From: a virus
Reading direction: 5' to 3' (one strand)
DNA length: 45,672 nt
IMG/VR virus record: IMGVR_UViG_3300048592_000992
Location: 1 to 45,672 of that record
Shown here one piece after another: positions 15,147 to 23,560 of the stretch. The notes under the pieces are model-generated. The model saw only the letters and a program-made list of their open reading frames with translations, did not search any database and was not told the origin of the DNA. The position numbers and the translations under genes are program-made. Each line of letters begins with the position of its first letter. Within the stretch, counting starts at the first letter, position 1.

Positions 15147-15662
15147 ATGAAATATCCCAAGCATTTGAAAAACTTCAATGTGACATTCGGCGTGTCGGAA
15201 TTTTCTGGCGTCTGCGAAGAGATCACCCTTCCAAAGATCAAATACAAAACCGAGGAATGGCGCGGTGCGGGAATGGACGCGCCCATCGAAATCCCTGTTG
15301 GACTTGAAAAGCTTGAATGTACCATGAAATTCGGTGAGCAAACCATCGAAGGTTACGTGTCTGCAGGCGTTGTCCTTTCAGGATTTGTTACCGTAACCAT
15401 CTTTGGTCACATCGCAGCCATCGATGGAAAGACCGATAACCTCACCTGCATCCTGCGCGGCTGGATCAAAACGGTCGATCCTGGAACTTTCAAAGCTGGT
15501 GATCCCAAATCCGCAACCCAGACCCTTGAGATGTCCGTTATCAGCTGGATAATGACTCGCGGCGTCATTCCTCTTGTGACGATTGATGTCATGCGCGGCA
15601 TCACGATGCACGGACCACTCGATCAGCACGAAGCGGCGCGCAAAGGCCTCAAACTCACCTGA
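15147..15662 (+). CDS. Major tail tube protein (gpFII-like)
   Basis: 171 aa, almost identical in length to P2 gpFII (172 aa). It polymerises into the inner tube that the sheath drives through the envelope. Family features are the N-terminal YPKHLKNFNVTFG, the EEITLPKIKYKTEEWRGAGM block with the tube-specific GAGM motif, IEIPVGLEKLECTMKF and the later VIPLVTIDVMRGI. The ribosome-binding site is weak (TGGAA). The 75-bp gap to the collagen-like gene is unusual in this tightly packed operon, consistent with an insertion upstream. Confidence 0.9.
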   Translation: MKYPKHLKNFNVTFGVSEFSGVCEEITLPKIKYKTEEWRGAGMDAPIEIPVGLEKLECTMKFGEQTIEGYVSAGVVLSGFVTVTIFGHIAAIDGKTDNLTCILRGWIKTVDPGTFKAGDPKSATQTLEMSVISWIMTRGVIPLVTIDVMRGITMHGPLDQHEAARKGLKLT

Positions 15663-15686
15663 TCCCACCCACTCCAGGAGATAAGC

Positions 15687-16019
15687 ATGGACCTTCCTTT
15701 GATCGAACCCTTTCACTTCAAGGGCAAAAAATACGAGTCTGTCACGCTCTCCGACTACTTCAAAACCCGCCACAAGATGGCTCTTGCGAATAACGTCAGC
15801 AGAACCGAAAGCGAGCAGCACGAAGCACTTGTCATGTCTTTCTGCGAAAACCTGCCAGCCGAATCCTTTGGCGATATCTCTGCGGACGACATGGACCTGA
15901 TTGCAAATCACGTCAATGAAGTCATGGAAAAATACGCCGCGCGGCATGGCCTCATGGAGCAGGGCGGTGCTGGAAAAAAGCCAGGGAAGCCATCCAGCGG
16001 GAACCGGCAAAAACGCTGA
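15687..16019 (+). CDS. Tail assembly chaperone E (0-frame product)
   Basis: A 110-aa protein in the position of P2 gene E (91 aa), the tail assembly chaperone that keeps the tape measure protein soluble while the tube forms. The sequence is helical, with MDLPLIEPFHFKGKKYESVTL at the N-terminus and a Gly/Lys-rich C-terminus. Near the 3' end is a slippery heptamer (15974-15980) that allows a -1 shift into the longer E' form. CAGGAG lies upstream of the ATG. Confidence 0.85.
   Translation: MDLPLIEPFHFKGKKYESVTLSDYFKTRHKMALANNVSRTESEQHEALVMSFCENLPAESFGDISADDMDLIANHVNEVMEKYAARHGLMEQGGAGKKPGKPSSGNRQKR
15974..15980 (+). other. Slippery site A-AAA-AAG for -1 frameshift
   Basis: Heptamer AAAAAAG in the right phase for gene E (GGA AAA AAG). 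A -1 slip here opens a frame to the TGA at 16181-16183. P2 uses a comparable slippery T run in E/E'. Confidence 0.8.
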
Positions 16020-16183
16020 TGCGAAGCATCGCCATCATGCGCGAACGCTACGGATTCACAGCCACCGAATGCCTGGAGATGGCCTATGAGGAATTCGATC
16101 GCTGGCTTTGCGCACTGATAGACGAGGAGTCGAAAAGCGATGACGAGGATGGAGAGGAAACCTGGGAAGCCGTAAATGCCTGA
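15980..16183 (+). CDS. E' extension of the tail chaperone, made by -1 frameshift
   Basis: After a slip at 15974-15980, 67 further codons follow in the -1 frame, giving an E+E' product of about 165 aa (P2: 142 aa). The extension reads like gpE': REAIQREP, SIAIMRERYGFTATECLEM and YEEFDRWLCALID, ending in a very acidic tail. It has no start signal of its own near the slip. Its stop codon overlaps the tape measure ATG (16176) by 8 bp, as expected for this conserved gene set. Confidence 0.82.
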   Translation, partial: AREAIQREPAKTLMRSIAIMRERYGFTATECLEMAYEEFDRWLCALIDEESKSDDEDGEETWEAVNA

Positions 16184-19100
16184 TAGACATGTAAGCGTAA
16201 AGATAAGGGCTGCATTTGATACAGCCTTCAACGCAACCTTCATGACGGCCGATGAGCGGGTCAAGGGACTTGAAAAAAGCCTTAAAGGACTCAAGGCTAC
16301 GTCGGCCGATATCCAAAACTATAAGACCAGTCGGGAGTCGGTACAAAAGCTGACGGCGGATATTGCATCCCAGACTGCTGAGCTGGAAAGAGCCAAGGAC
16401 TCAAGAGTCAAGGCAGCAGGGGCTGCGAAGGTCTTTAACGATGCCGAACGAAAAGCTTCAGCAGCTGTGCAGCAGAGCCTCGCCGACTTTCGACTGCGAC
16501 GTGACGCCTATGCGAAGGAGAAGGAAGCCCAGGAGAAACTTCTCAATCCCTCCAAGGCCCAAAAGGAATACCTGCGCCAGTTGAAAAGAGAGCGCGATGA
16601 GGCGAAGAAGGTCCACGAGTCGGCTACTTCCGAATTGAAGAAAGCCACTGCCGCCGCCAATGATCATCGGAAAGCGGCACTTGCTGATGGAACCAGCGTT
16701 GAGCTTCTTACCAGGAACGAAAAGGCTCTGGCTTCCACACTGAAGGCAACTGAAGCCCAGCTTAAAAAGAGCGAGGAGAATTCAAAGAAGTATGCCGAGT
16801 CTTTGAGAAAGGCCGGGGTCAATGTCGATGAACTGGATGCAGCAGAAAAGAAGCTCAACCAGACCATGGCCCATCAGAATGCTGCCATTAAAAGCCATAG
16901 CCGGGCTCGAACCTTTTCTGATCGCGCTGACGAGTTGCGCTCGGATGCCACCCGGAATGCAGTTATGGCCGTCGGGCTTGGCTACCTTTTCACCAAACCT
17001 CTGGCCTCTGCCATTGCTTTTGAAAAGCAAATGTCCCGCGTCAAAGCCATGGCCGGAGCGACATCGGCTGAGTATAAGGTTCTGAAGGATGATGCAAGGC
17101 GACTTGGCGCTGAGACCGTGTACTCGGCCCTGCAGGTTGCGGAAGCCCAGAACGAACTGGCAACGGCCGGCTTTCGGACCAACGAAATCATTGAAACGAT
17201 GCCACACCTTTTGGCCCTTGCCAATAGCAGCATGACGAGCCTTGCGCGAACGGCGGAAATCACAGCATCGGTCCTTCGTGGCTTCAGCATCGATGTCAGT
17301 GAAATGGAGCGGGTCGGTGATGCACTGACGGCCGCCTACACTTCGTCCGCATCAAGCCTTGAATCTCTCGGTGAAATGCTGAAATACGTCGCGTCCATCG
17401 CCACAGTCACCGGATCAAGCCTTGAAGAAGTCCTCGGCGCTTCGTCGGTTCTCCACAACAATGGCATAACAGGCTCAATGGCCGGCACCACAATGCGGGC
17501 GTTCCTCCTTCGCCTCTCCGATCCCCCGCGAGCCACGAAGAAGGTTTTGGAGGACATGAACGTCAAGCTTCGTGATGGCGCAGGCAATATGCGCAACTGG
17601 CTTGATATCATCCACGATATGAATAAAGCCCTTCTCGGAACAGGCACCGCCCAGCAGGCAGCAGTCTGGAAAAAGGTTGCTGGCGAGGAAGCTGCGCCTG
17701 GCGTGGCGAAGATAGCGGAGGCCGAAAAGAGCGGAGCCCTTCAGCTTGAGATCAAAAAGTATCAGCTGGCTCCAGCTTTCAATAAGCTGGGCGAGAATCT
17801 TCTCAGCATGCCTGACACAAAGATCAAGGAACTGGCTGGTAGTATGGGCGTTCAGTTCAATCGCGCCATGTCGGGCGGCGGGATGATTCAAAGCCTTGCG
17901 GGATCACTCAAAGGCCTCAAAGGCGAAGCTTACAATCAGCAGCTGGCGAAGATTATCTCCGGCATCGGAATGGCTCCATCTCTCTCCGATATAAAGACGG
18001 CCGAGTTCGACGCTAAAGATCCTGCGGCCCAGAACGCTTTGAAAGCCCTTCGGATTAAACCTACAAAAGCCCTTGGTGGTCAAAAGTCCAATGAGGAGCT
18101 GACGCGCGAAGTCAAGACTGCACTTCAAACCCTGCCAATGGAAGAGCAGCTTAAATACATCGAGATTTTCTTCTCCAAAACCCGCCGTGGAATGCGCGAT
18201 CTCTTCAAGGAATTCTCGCGGAGCGGCAAGGATTCCGATCAGCTCGTTCAGGCTCTGGATGAAACCCAGAACATGAAGAAGACCCGCAAGGCACTGAGCG
18301 AGAATGCGGCCAACGATCTGGAGCAAATCACAGGCGACTTCGGCGACATGATGGTGTCGCTCGGCGACGCCTTTCTGCCGGTGCTCAAGGACATTACAAA
18401 TACCGTCAAACCACTAACTGAGTCGTTCTCAAAGTGGATCTCAAAGCACCGTGAAGTGGCCAAGTGGGTCATGATAACTGTTGGCGGGCTCGCCCTTCTC
18501 AATGGTGTCCTTGCCGTCAGCAGGTTCGCATTAGGTGGCGTTGTCGAAGCCGTCGGCAAAACCTACAAAGCTTTTGGCAAGAATAAGCTGCTTGGCCGCA
18601 TCTCGCGAGGGCTGTTCAAGGGAGCGAAACGTGGCGGATCAGGCATCCTGAGAGGAGCAAAGTTTCTATCCAAGGCTGGGCTGGGCGGACTTTCAAAGGT
18701 TGCCCGGGCTGGCGCAAAGATCGGAATGAAAGGCATCAGCATGGGCGGATCACTTTTGCTCCAGGGCGCGCAGAAGCTGATCTCTATGGGTCCAGCCATT
18801 TCCAGCGCAATTGGTGTCGTCATCACCGGCATTCGCGCGGTCGGTGCGGCGCTTCTTACGACGCCGATCGGTCTGACAATTACCGCCATCTCCGTCGCGC
18901 TCTTTCTCGTTTGGAAAAACTGGGGTGTGATCCAGCCCTGGCTCATCAAAAAATGGGAAATGCTGAAGGTTTACTTTTTCGATCTGCTCTCGCGCGTCAC
19001 GACGGCCGTCAGGTCCGCCTGGGGTTGGATCAAAGAGCACATGAGCTGGCATCCGGTCGTCTACATTGCGAAAAACTGGGAAAAGTTGATCGGCATGTTT

Positions 19101-19493
19101 AAGACGGTCTACGAGAAGATCAAGCCATACATAAGCAAAATATTTCCAACGGACGATACCGACATCTCGATTAGCGGCCCTGAGAAGCCAGGCTTTCTTT
19201 CCCGCATGGTGGACGCGGCCGATAAAGGCACGAACGATGCGAAGGATTTTTTTTCTGGGCTGTTCGAGTCGCCAGTCAAGGACATCAAATCCGACGTTCC
19301 AACTCTTCCCAGCGAAGCCCGTAGCGAAGCTGGCTATACCCAGCGCAATGTGATCACCGTCAATGCAAAGATTCATGTTGATGCAGGCCCCAAAGCGCCC
19401 ATCGAAGTTGCGCAAAAAATCAAAGCAGAGATTCAGTCGGCGTTTCGCATGACGCCATCATTTGATCTCTTTGATGAACCCATGGTGAGCTGA
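16176..19493 (+). CDS. Tail tape measure protein (gpT-like)
   Basis: 1105 aa; P2 gpT is 815 aa. It spans the tail tube lumen, sets tail length and leaves first during DNA injection. Residues 20-240 are Lys/Glu/Ala-rich coiled coil. Then comes the conserved TP901-type core (FEKQMSRVKAMAGATSAEY, LGAETVYSALQVAEAQNELA, LEEVLGASSVLHNNGITGSM). Around residues 760-920 are hydrophobic stretches (WVMITVGGLALLNGVLAV and LLTTPIGLTITAISVALFLV) and a Gly/Arg/Lys-rich part. At about 0.15 nm per residue, a rule of thumb for tape measures, the tail would be about 165 nm long. The start overlaps the E' stop. Confidence 0.92.
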   Translation: MPDRHVSVKIRAAFDTAFNATFMTADERVKGLEKSLKGLKATSADIQNYKTSRESVQKLTADIASQTAELERAKDSRVKAAGAAKVFNDAERKASAAVQQSLADFRLRRDAYAKEKEAQEKLLNPSKAQKEYLRQLKRERDEAKKVHESATSELKKATAAANDHRKAALADGTSVELLTRNEKALASTLKATEAQLKKSEENSKKYAESLRKAGVNVDELDAAEKKLNQTMAHQNAAIKSHSRARTFSDRADELRSDATRNAVMAVGLGYLFTKPLASAIAFEKQMSRVKAMAGATSAEYKVLKDDARRLGAETVYSALQVAEAQNELATAGFRTNEIIETMPHLLALANSSMTSLARTAEITASVLRGFSIDVSEMERVGDALTAAYTSSASSLESLGEMLKYVASIATVTGSSLEEVLGASSVLHNNGITGSMAGTTMRAFLLRLSDPPRATKKVLEDMNVKLRDGAGNMRNWLDIIHDMNKALLGTGTAQQAAVWKKVAGEEAAPGVAKIAEAEKSGALQLEIKKYQLAPAFNKLGENLLSMPDTKIKELAGSMGVQFNRAMSGGGMIQSLAGSLKGLKGEAYNQQLAKIISGIGMAPSLSDIKTAEFDAKDPAAQNALKALRIKPTKALGGQKSNEELTREVKTALQTLPMEEQLKYIEIFFSKTRRGMRDLFKEFSRSGKDSDQLVQALDETQNMKKTRKALSENAANDLEQITGDFGDMMVSLGDAFLPVLKDITNTVKPLTESFSKWISKHREVAKWVMITVGGLALLNGVLAVSRFALGGVVEAVGKTYKAFGKNKLLGRISRGLFKGAKRGGSGILRGAKFLSKAGLGGLSKVARAGAKIGMKGISMGGSLLLQGAQKLISMGPAISSAIGVVITGIRAVGAALLTTPIGLTITAISVALFLVWKNWGVIQPWLIKKWEMLKVYFFDLLSRVTTAVRSAWGWIKEHMSWHPVVYIAKNWEKLIGMFKTVYEKIKPYISKIFPTDDTDISISGPEKPGFLSRMVDAADKGTNDAKDFFSGLFESPVKDIKSDVPTLPSEARSEAGYTQRNVITVNAKIHVDAGPKAPIEVAQKIKAEIQSAFRMTPSFDLFDEPMVS

Positions 19494-19957
19494 TGGCCGT
19501 CGATCCCATCCCACTGACAAGAAAAGAGGTCCTGGCGCGGCTCGGTGATTTTTCGTTCGAGCTGCTCACCCTTGTGCCGGACAAGATGGATAGGGAGACG
19601 ACCTATCGCTGGGTTCGGCAGGAGCCGATCAATGCGCCGCCGGTCTTCCAATACCTCGGTGCCAATCCCCGCGATGAAACCGCCACCGCGCACCAGGATA
19701 TCTGGACAGTTGCAGGTGTTCTCTATCCCGAGGTGTCGGGCCGCATCGATCACCTTAAAAAGCTGCGGGAAATCGCACTCTCTGGAAAGCCGCAGCGCTT
19801 CGTCTATGCAGACACTGTGCTCGGCCAGAACCTTGGACTTTGCATTATTCACCGCATAAAGGAATCCCGGACTATCTTTTACGGTGACGGGATTCCCCGC
19901 AAGATTGAATTCACTCTTGAACTGGAAAAATTCAGTGCGCAATCGACCGCTCAATGA
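19493..19957 (+). CDS. Tail protein U
   Basis: A 154-aa homologue of P2 gpU (159 aa), a tail-completion or tip component. Typical features are RLGDFSFELLTLVPDKM near the N-terminus and the GVLYPEVSGRIDHLKKLREIA segment, followed by QRFVYADTVLGQNLGLCII and IPRKIEFTLELEKF. It starts within the tape measure stop codon. The U-X-D order downstream matches P2. Confidence 0.87.
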   Translation: MAVDPIPLTRKEVLARLGDFSFELLTLVPDKMDRETTYRWVRQEPINAPPVFQYLGANPRDETATAHQDIWTVAGVLYPEVSGRIDHLKKLREIALSGKPQRFVYADTVLGQNLGLCIIHRIKESRTIFYGDGIPRKIEFTLELEKFSAQSTAQ

Positions 19958-20162
19958 CGGCGAGGAGCTGGACCGTATCTGCTGGGATGAGTATGGCGAG
20001 CTGCCTGGTTCGGTGGAAGCCGTCCTGAGAGCAAACTGGGATCGGCTCGACCTTTTTGACAATCTCGGCCGCGTCACTCCATTGGCTCTTCCCACCACCA
20101 TTTTTCTTCCCGACCTCACCCGCCCTACCGACACAACACAAAGTGTGAGAATTTTTGATTGA
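19935..20162 (+). CDS. Tail protein X (LysM-like)
   Basis: A 75-aa homologue of P2 gpX (67 aa), a small LysM-like tail protein that may hold the tail tip or bind peptidoglycan. The motif DGEELDRICWDEYGELPGSV followed by EAVLRANWDRL fits the family. GTG at 19935 is preferred because the LysM repeat begins just after it; an in-frame ATG at 19884 would add 17 residues lying inside gene U. The stop overlaps the TTG start of gene D (TTGA). Confidence 0.78.
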   Translation: MRNRPLNDGEELDRICWDEYGELPGSVEAVLRANWDRLDLFDNLGRVTPLALPTTIFLPDLTRPTDTTQSVRIFD

Positions 20163-21157
20163 TCCCGAACTTCCGCATCATCTCCGATGGCAAGGATCTG
20201 ACCAACGCCATCAGAAGTCGCCTCCTTAGACTTACAATCCGCGACGAAAAGAAGCTGAAGTCAGACTCCCTCTCTATTGAGTTGGCCGATGACCCGCCGA
20301 TCACTTTGCCAAAGGACAACCAGGTCTTCGATGTCGCCATCGGCTACAAAGACCTTCTGGTCAATGTCGGCAGCTTCGCAACCAAGCATATCGCCGTATC
20401 CGGTCCACCGCGCATTTTGAAGATCGAAGCTTCGGCAATGAACCAGGCAGCGGCGATCAAGACGCGGCGCGAGCAGTCCTGGGAGTCCACGACGCTTGGC
20501 GATCTGGTCGCGGCCATCGCCCGCCGAAATGGACTTACGCCCGCGGTGATCCAGGACCTCAAATCCATTCCAATTTCTCATGAGAACCAGACGGAGTCGG
20601 ACGCCGCCTTCCTTCAGCGGCTCGGGCGCCGGTACGATTTTCTGTTCAAAGTCGCAAACGGACGATTGATTGCAACCCCTTTTGACAAGAGCCGCAAGGC
20701 TTCTGGCGGTGAGCTTCCAAAGATCGAAGTTTCAAACCCAATACGGTACGAGTTTTCAGGAGATCAGACTAGAAAGTATACGGGCGTAAGGGCCTACTGG
20801 TACGACTCCCAGGCTGCAGCGAAGCGTTATGTTTTTTTCGGGCAGCAGGGCGTTGTGCTGGAACTTGAATTCAATCAAGTGTCCGAAGCCCAGGCGCGCA
20901 AGGTTGCCGAGGCGAAGTTCCGTGAGGTATCCCGGAAAGGCAAGACGCTTAGCTTTACCGTGCCTGGCAACCTGGACTTGGCAGCGGAAAGGAAGTGTAT
21001 GGTGACAGGCATACGCCAGGGGATCGACGGAGAATGGATCATCAAGACCGTAGAGCACACCATTGATGCAAGCGGCTTTCTGAGCAGTGTTGAGTGCTCT
21101 GTGAGCGGTTATGCTCTCCAGAGCCCAGTTGATGAATCAAGCGAAGATGACTCGTGA
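20159..21157 (+). CDS. Tail tip/late control protein D
   Basis: A 332-aa homologue of P2 gpD (387 aa), the hub protein at the tail tip, with a phage late control D domain. Visible features are the N-terminal SRLLRLTIRDEKKLKSDSLS (typical D start), a middle ESDAAFLQRLGRRYDFLFKV motif, and the C-terminal strand-rich part with VTGIRQGIDGEWIIKTVEHT. TTG start. It is the last gene of the tail operon and is convergent with 21165, only 7 bp away. No intrinsic terminator is seen between them. Confidence 0.88.
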   Translation: MIPNFRIISDGKDLTNAIRSRLLRLTIRDEKKLKSDSLSIELADDPPITLPKDNQVFDVAIGYKDLLVNVGSFATKHIAVSGPPRILKIEASAMNQAAAIKTRREQSWESTTLGDLVAAIARRNGLTPAVIQDLKSIPISHENQTESDAAFLQRLGRRYDFLFKVANGRLIATPFDKSRKASGGELPKIEVSNPIRYEFSGDQTRKYTGVRAYWYDSQAAAKRYVFFGQQGVVLELEFNQVSEAQARKVAEAKFREVSRKGKTLSFTVPGNLDLAAERKCMVTGIRQGIDGEWIIKTVEHTIDASGFLSSVECSVSGYALQSPVDESSEDDS

Positions 21158-21164
21158 TGCGCTC

Positions 21165-22409
21165 TCAGGGCCATACTATGCGAAAGCTTTTTTTCTCAGC
21201 TGTCCGTTTAGGATGTGTCCTTTCAATGAACCCATATTTTTCCAAAGAAGTCATTGAAGTCGAAACGTGCGTAAAGTGACAGTTCGTTCCTTGCTCAATT
21301 TCTTGATTGGAATAGAGAAGCCACCCTCTTCCCTCTCTGATTGTTCGGCCAAGCAGATATAGAGCAATTCTAATCTCTCGCAGTCCAAACTCAGAAGATG
21401 CTAAGTAGCTAACCACCCGAGAAACAAATTCTCTTTCCGCTTCATTTGAATCGGTTAGTAGGCTTTGTATCAAAGTGTTTTCGCTAGTACTGTGCGCGCC
21501 CTTCTTGACTAGCGTCACCTCTTTTGCTTGCTCTACGATAGGTGATTCGACGCTTACCGATTCGGCTTTAGCTATATTAGCGTTTGCCGTTTTAGCGATT
21601 GCCTTTTGGGCATTTGCTGTTTCAGCGAACATACTATCTGATATCGCCAATTCAGTCTTGGCCTGATCTGACTTAGACGCATCAGGAATTGCCGATACAG
21701 CTATTGCCGTTCCAGCATTTTCTGAATTGGCTTTAGCTAATTGAGCGTTATCTGTTTCGGCTTTTGCTTTGATAGCATTTTCTGCTTCAGCTTTTCCTAT
21801 TTTAGCATTTTCTGTTTCGGCTTTTGCTGTCTCAGCTATTGCTGTACTAGCAAAATCCGACTCGGCTATATCCATTTTAGCTTTTGCTGTTTTAGCTATT
21901 GCCGAATCAGCAAATCCTATCTCGTCTACAGCTATTACAGCGTTCGCTGCTTCAGCAATTGCTAATTCGGAGTTTGCTGAATTAGCAATAGCCGCTTCGG
22001 CTAAATCGAATTCTGACTTAGCTGAAGAAGCATTTGCCAAATCAGATATAGATGTTTCAGCATTAGCTGACTTGGCGTCTGCTGAAATGACTTCACATGT
22101 TTCAAGTCCAGGTTCAGACACAGTTGCAGAAACGATATTCTCTTGCGTGGAGATCGTGTTCGAGTCTGAAAAACTGCTCGCTTCTGGATCAGTCCGCGGA
22201 GTAACTGCACTTTCACGCGCTTCCGATTCAACGGCAGCATCATGATTAACTAACGGTAATGACTCCAATTTATCTGAAATGTCATTAGCTGAATCAGCTA
22301 ATGCTGAATTAGCTAAGTCCCCTGCTGAAGTAGCTTGTTGCTTCTTCAACTTTTGAGGCGGTTTCGCGGTCTTTGAACGACCTTTGGCAAGGAGGCTTTC
22401 AATATCCAT
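21165..22409 (-). CDS. ParA-partner protein: pentapeptide-repeat linker plus winged helix
   Basis: A 414-aa protein whose start overlaps the parA stop by 11 bp (GCGGAGG ahead of the ATG), so it is co-expressed and probably the DNA-binding partner of ParA. Order of parts: a basic N-terminus (residues 8-25, KGRSKTAKPPQKLKKQQ) that could hold the ParA-contacting Lys/Arg; a short repeat block (about 28-47); an acidic Ser-rich stretch; a long Ala-rich region of 5-residue repeats (about 112-285, units like AIAET, AKAET, NANIA); then a C-terminal winged-helix domain (about 305-414) with LYSNQEIEQGTNCHFTHVS and EKYGFIERTHPKR. It is not similar to canonical ParB: no GERR box and no CTPase motif. The repeat-coding DNA uses the same 15-bp unit found in non-coding DNA upstream of parA. 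A partition adaptor role is inferred from context. Confidence 0.75.
   Translation of the reverse strand: MDIESLLAKGRSKTAKPPQKLKKQQATSAGDLANSALADSANDISDKLESLPLVNHDAAVESEARESAVTPRTDPEASSFSDSNTISTQENIVSATVSEPGLETCEVISADAKSANAETSISDLANASSAKSEFDLAEAAIANSANSELAIAEAANAVIAVDEIGFADSAIAKTAKAKMDIAESDFASTAIAETAKAETENAKIGKAEAENAIKAKAETDNAQLAKANSENAGTAIAVSAIPDASKSDQAKTELAISDSMFAETANAQKAIAKTANANIAKAESVSVESPIVEQAKEVTLVKKGAHSTSENTLIQSLLTDSNEAEREFVSRVVSYLASSEFGLREIRIALYLLGRTIREGRGWLLYSNQEIEQGTNCHFTHVSTSMTSLEKYGFIERTHPKRTAEKKSFRIVWP
21556..22335. repeat. 15-bp repeat array inside the parA-partner gene
   Basis: About 35 near-tandem degenerate units lie between 21556 and about 22085, plus several at 22275-22335. 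All are in one orientation, with plus-strand consensus close to TTCAGCTATTGCYGT; the invariant core is AGC followed 5 bp later by a GC. Because 15 bp is five codons, the gene frame is kept. Confidence 0.85.
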
Positions 22410-23433
22410 GGGTCACAGCCTCCGCGACGGTAGCAGCACCCTTCTTAGCTTTAGAACCTAACTGGGTTTTCCAAGAATCGATTTCGAACAACTCAACAAG
22501 CAGCTTATCGATGCTATCTAAAGCCGGTGCCTTAGTACGTGGTACGCTCCAAATGGAATCGCCACTGGTCAAAGCTTTTACAAGCGCGTTAGAGTTTGGA
22601 ATGACTTCTTTGCAGAGATGCTCTTTGCTGAATACCATGTTCAAGTCTGACAACATTTCAAACGATAGATTCGTCCTCTGGTCGAATTTATTGATCACGA
22701 CCTTATAGTCACCTTCTGACTCATATTCCTGTTTAACAAAATCAATATGCTTCTTCATGAGCTTCAAGCCCTTAACAGAAAAGCCTTCAGTATTGACTGG
22801 AATAAGTGCGCATCCGGTAAAAGCATGGGCAGCAAAAGAAACTCGATTGAACTCTCCAGCCAGATCGACAAAGATTGCGTCATACTCGTCTTTCGCACCA
22901 ATCAATAGACGCGAAAATATCTTGCCGACGTCTGCGCCAGAGTTCACAAGCGCCAAATCCAGTTCCGCTAATCCAAGGTTAGATGGAAGAACGTGAAGGT
23001 AAGGCGTAACTTCAAAGAGCGCATCATGCCAGTCATAGGTTTCGCCAGCGATACGCTTATCAAATAAATCCTTCATAGTTACGACGTCTTTATGATCGTC
23101 GTTAATGCCCAAACTATTTGTCGCATTCGCTTGCTTATCTAAGTCAATGACCAGCGTTCTATGAGCGTATGTGCTGGCTCTGGTGCTCAAGCCATGCGCT
23201 AAAAGTGTCTTACCGACGCCACCTTTAACGTTATGATGGCAAAATGCACGCTTCTTCTTCTTCAAACTGCCACGCAAAGAAATGATTCTATCTAGGGTCG
23301 CCGGATAGATTCTATGCTGTCGCTGCCCTTTTTGCTGAGTCTCAATCCCATTGTCTTTGCACAATTTGTGCAAACCTTGAACAGTAATGCCGAGGACATT
23401 CGCTACATCAACTGGTGTCAAGTACAATTCCAT
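22399..23433 (-). CDS. parA: ParA-family partition ATPase with N-terminal HTH
   Basis: 344 aa. Residues 1-45 form a HTH (TPVDVANVLGITVQGLHKLC) like the operator-binding domain of type Ia plasmid ParA. A deviant Walker A follows, K70-GGVGK-T76, with the signature first Lys. Then come Walker A' (LVIDLDKQANATNSLG, about residues 93-109) and Walker B (DAIFVDLAGEF). Such proteins move plasmids by binding the nucleoid and cycling ATP with a partner bound to a centromere. GGGGGAG precedes the ATG. The promoter at 23458-23499 is flanked by an inverted repeat, so autorepression by the HTH is likely. Confidence 0.9.
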   Translation of the reverse strand: MELYLTPVDVANVLGITVQGLHKLCKDNGIETQQKGQRQHRIYPATLDRIISLRGSLKKKKRAFCHHNVKGGVGKTLLAHGLSTRASTYAHRTLVIDLDKQANATNSLGINDDHKDVVTMKDLFDKRIAGETYDWHDALFEVTPYLHVLPSNLGLAELDLALVNSGADVGKIFSRLLIGAKDEYDAIFVDLAGEFNRVSFAAHAFTGCALIPVNTEGFSVKGLKLMKKHIDFVKQEYESEGDYKVVINKFDQRTNLSFEMLSDLNMVFSKEHLCKEVIPNSNALVKALTSGDSIWSVPRTKAPALDSIDKLLVELFEIDSWKTQLGSKAKKGAATVAEAVTHGY

Positions 23434-23457
23434 CGCCGCGAGACTCCCCCAAGAGTT

Positions 23458-23499
23458 TGGTTTAAAAAAATCATAGCATGCGGCTGTTGATTTAAACCA
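23458..23499 (-). promoter_or_regulatory. parA promoter within an inverted repeat
   Basis: An extended -10 (TG-C-TATGAT; hexamer at 23470-23475 on the minus strand) lies between the arms of a 9-bp perfect inverted repeat, TGGTTTAAA (23458-23466) and TTTAAACCA (23491-23499). This is a typical layout for an autorepressed partition operon. Confidence 0.6.
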
Positions 23500-23560
23500 T
23501 CAAAAATAAACTTTCTGAATAAAATACTGAGGTGTCCAAAGTGTCGGGCTGGTTGCACAC

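Noticed and set aside
21475-22245. Plus-strand ORFs through the 15-bp repeats
   Set aside because: They are repeat shadows. The minus-strand frame has a ribosome-binding site, overlaps parA and ends in a folded domain.
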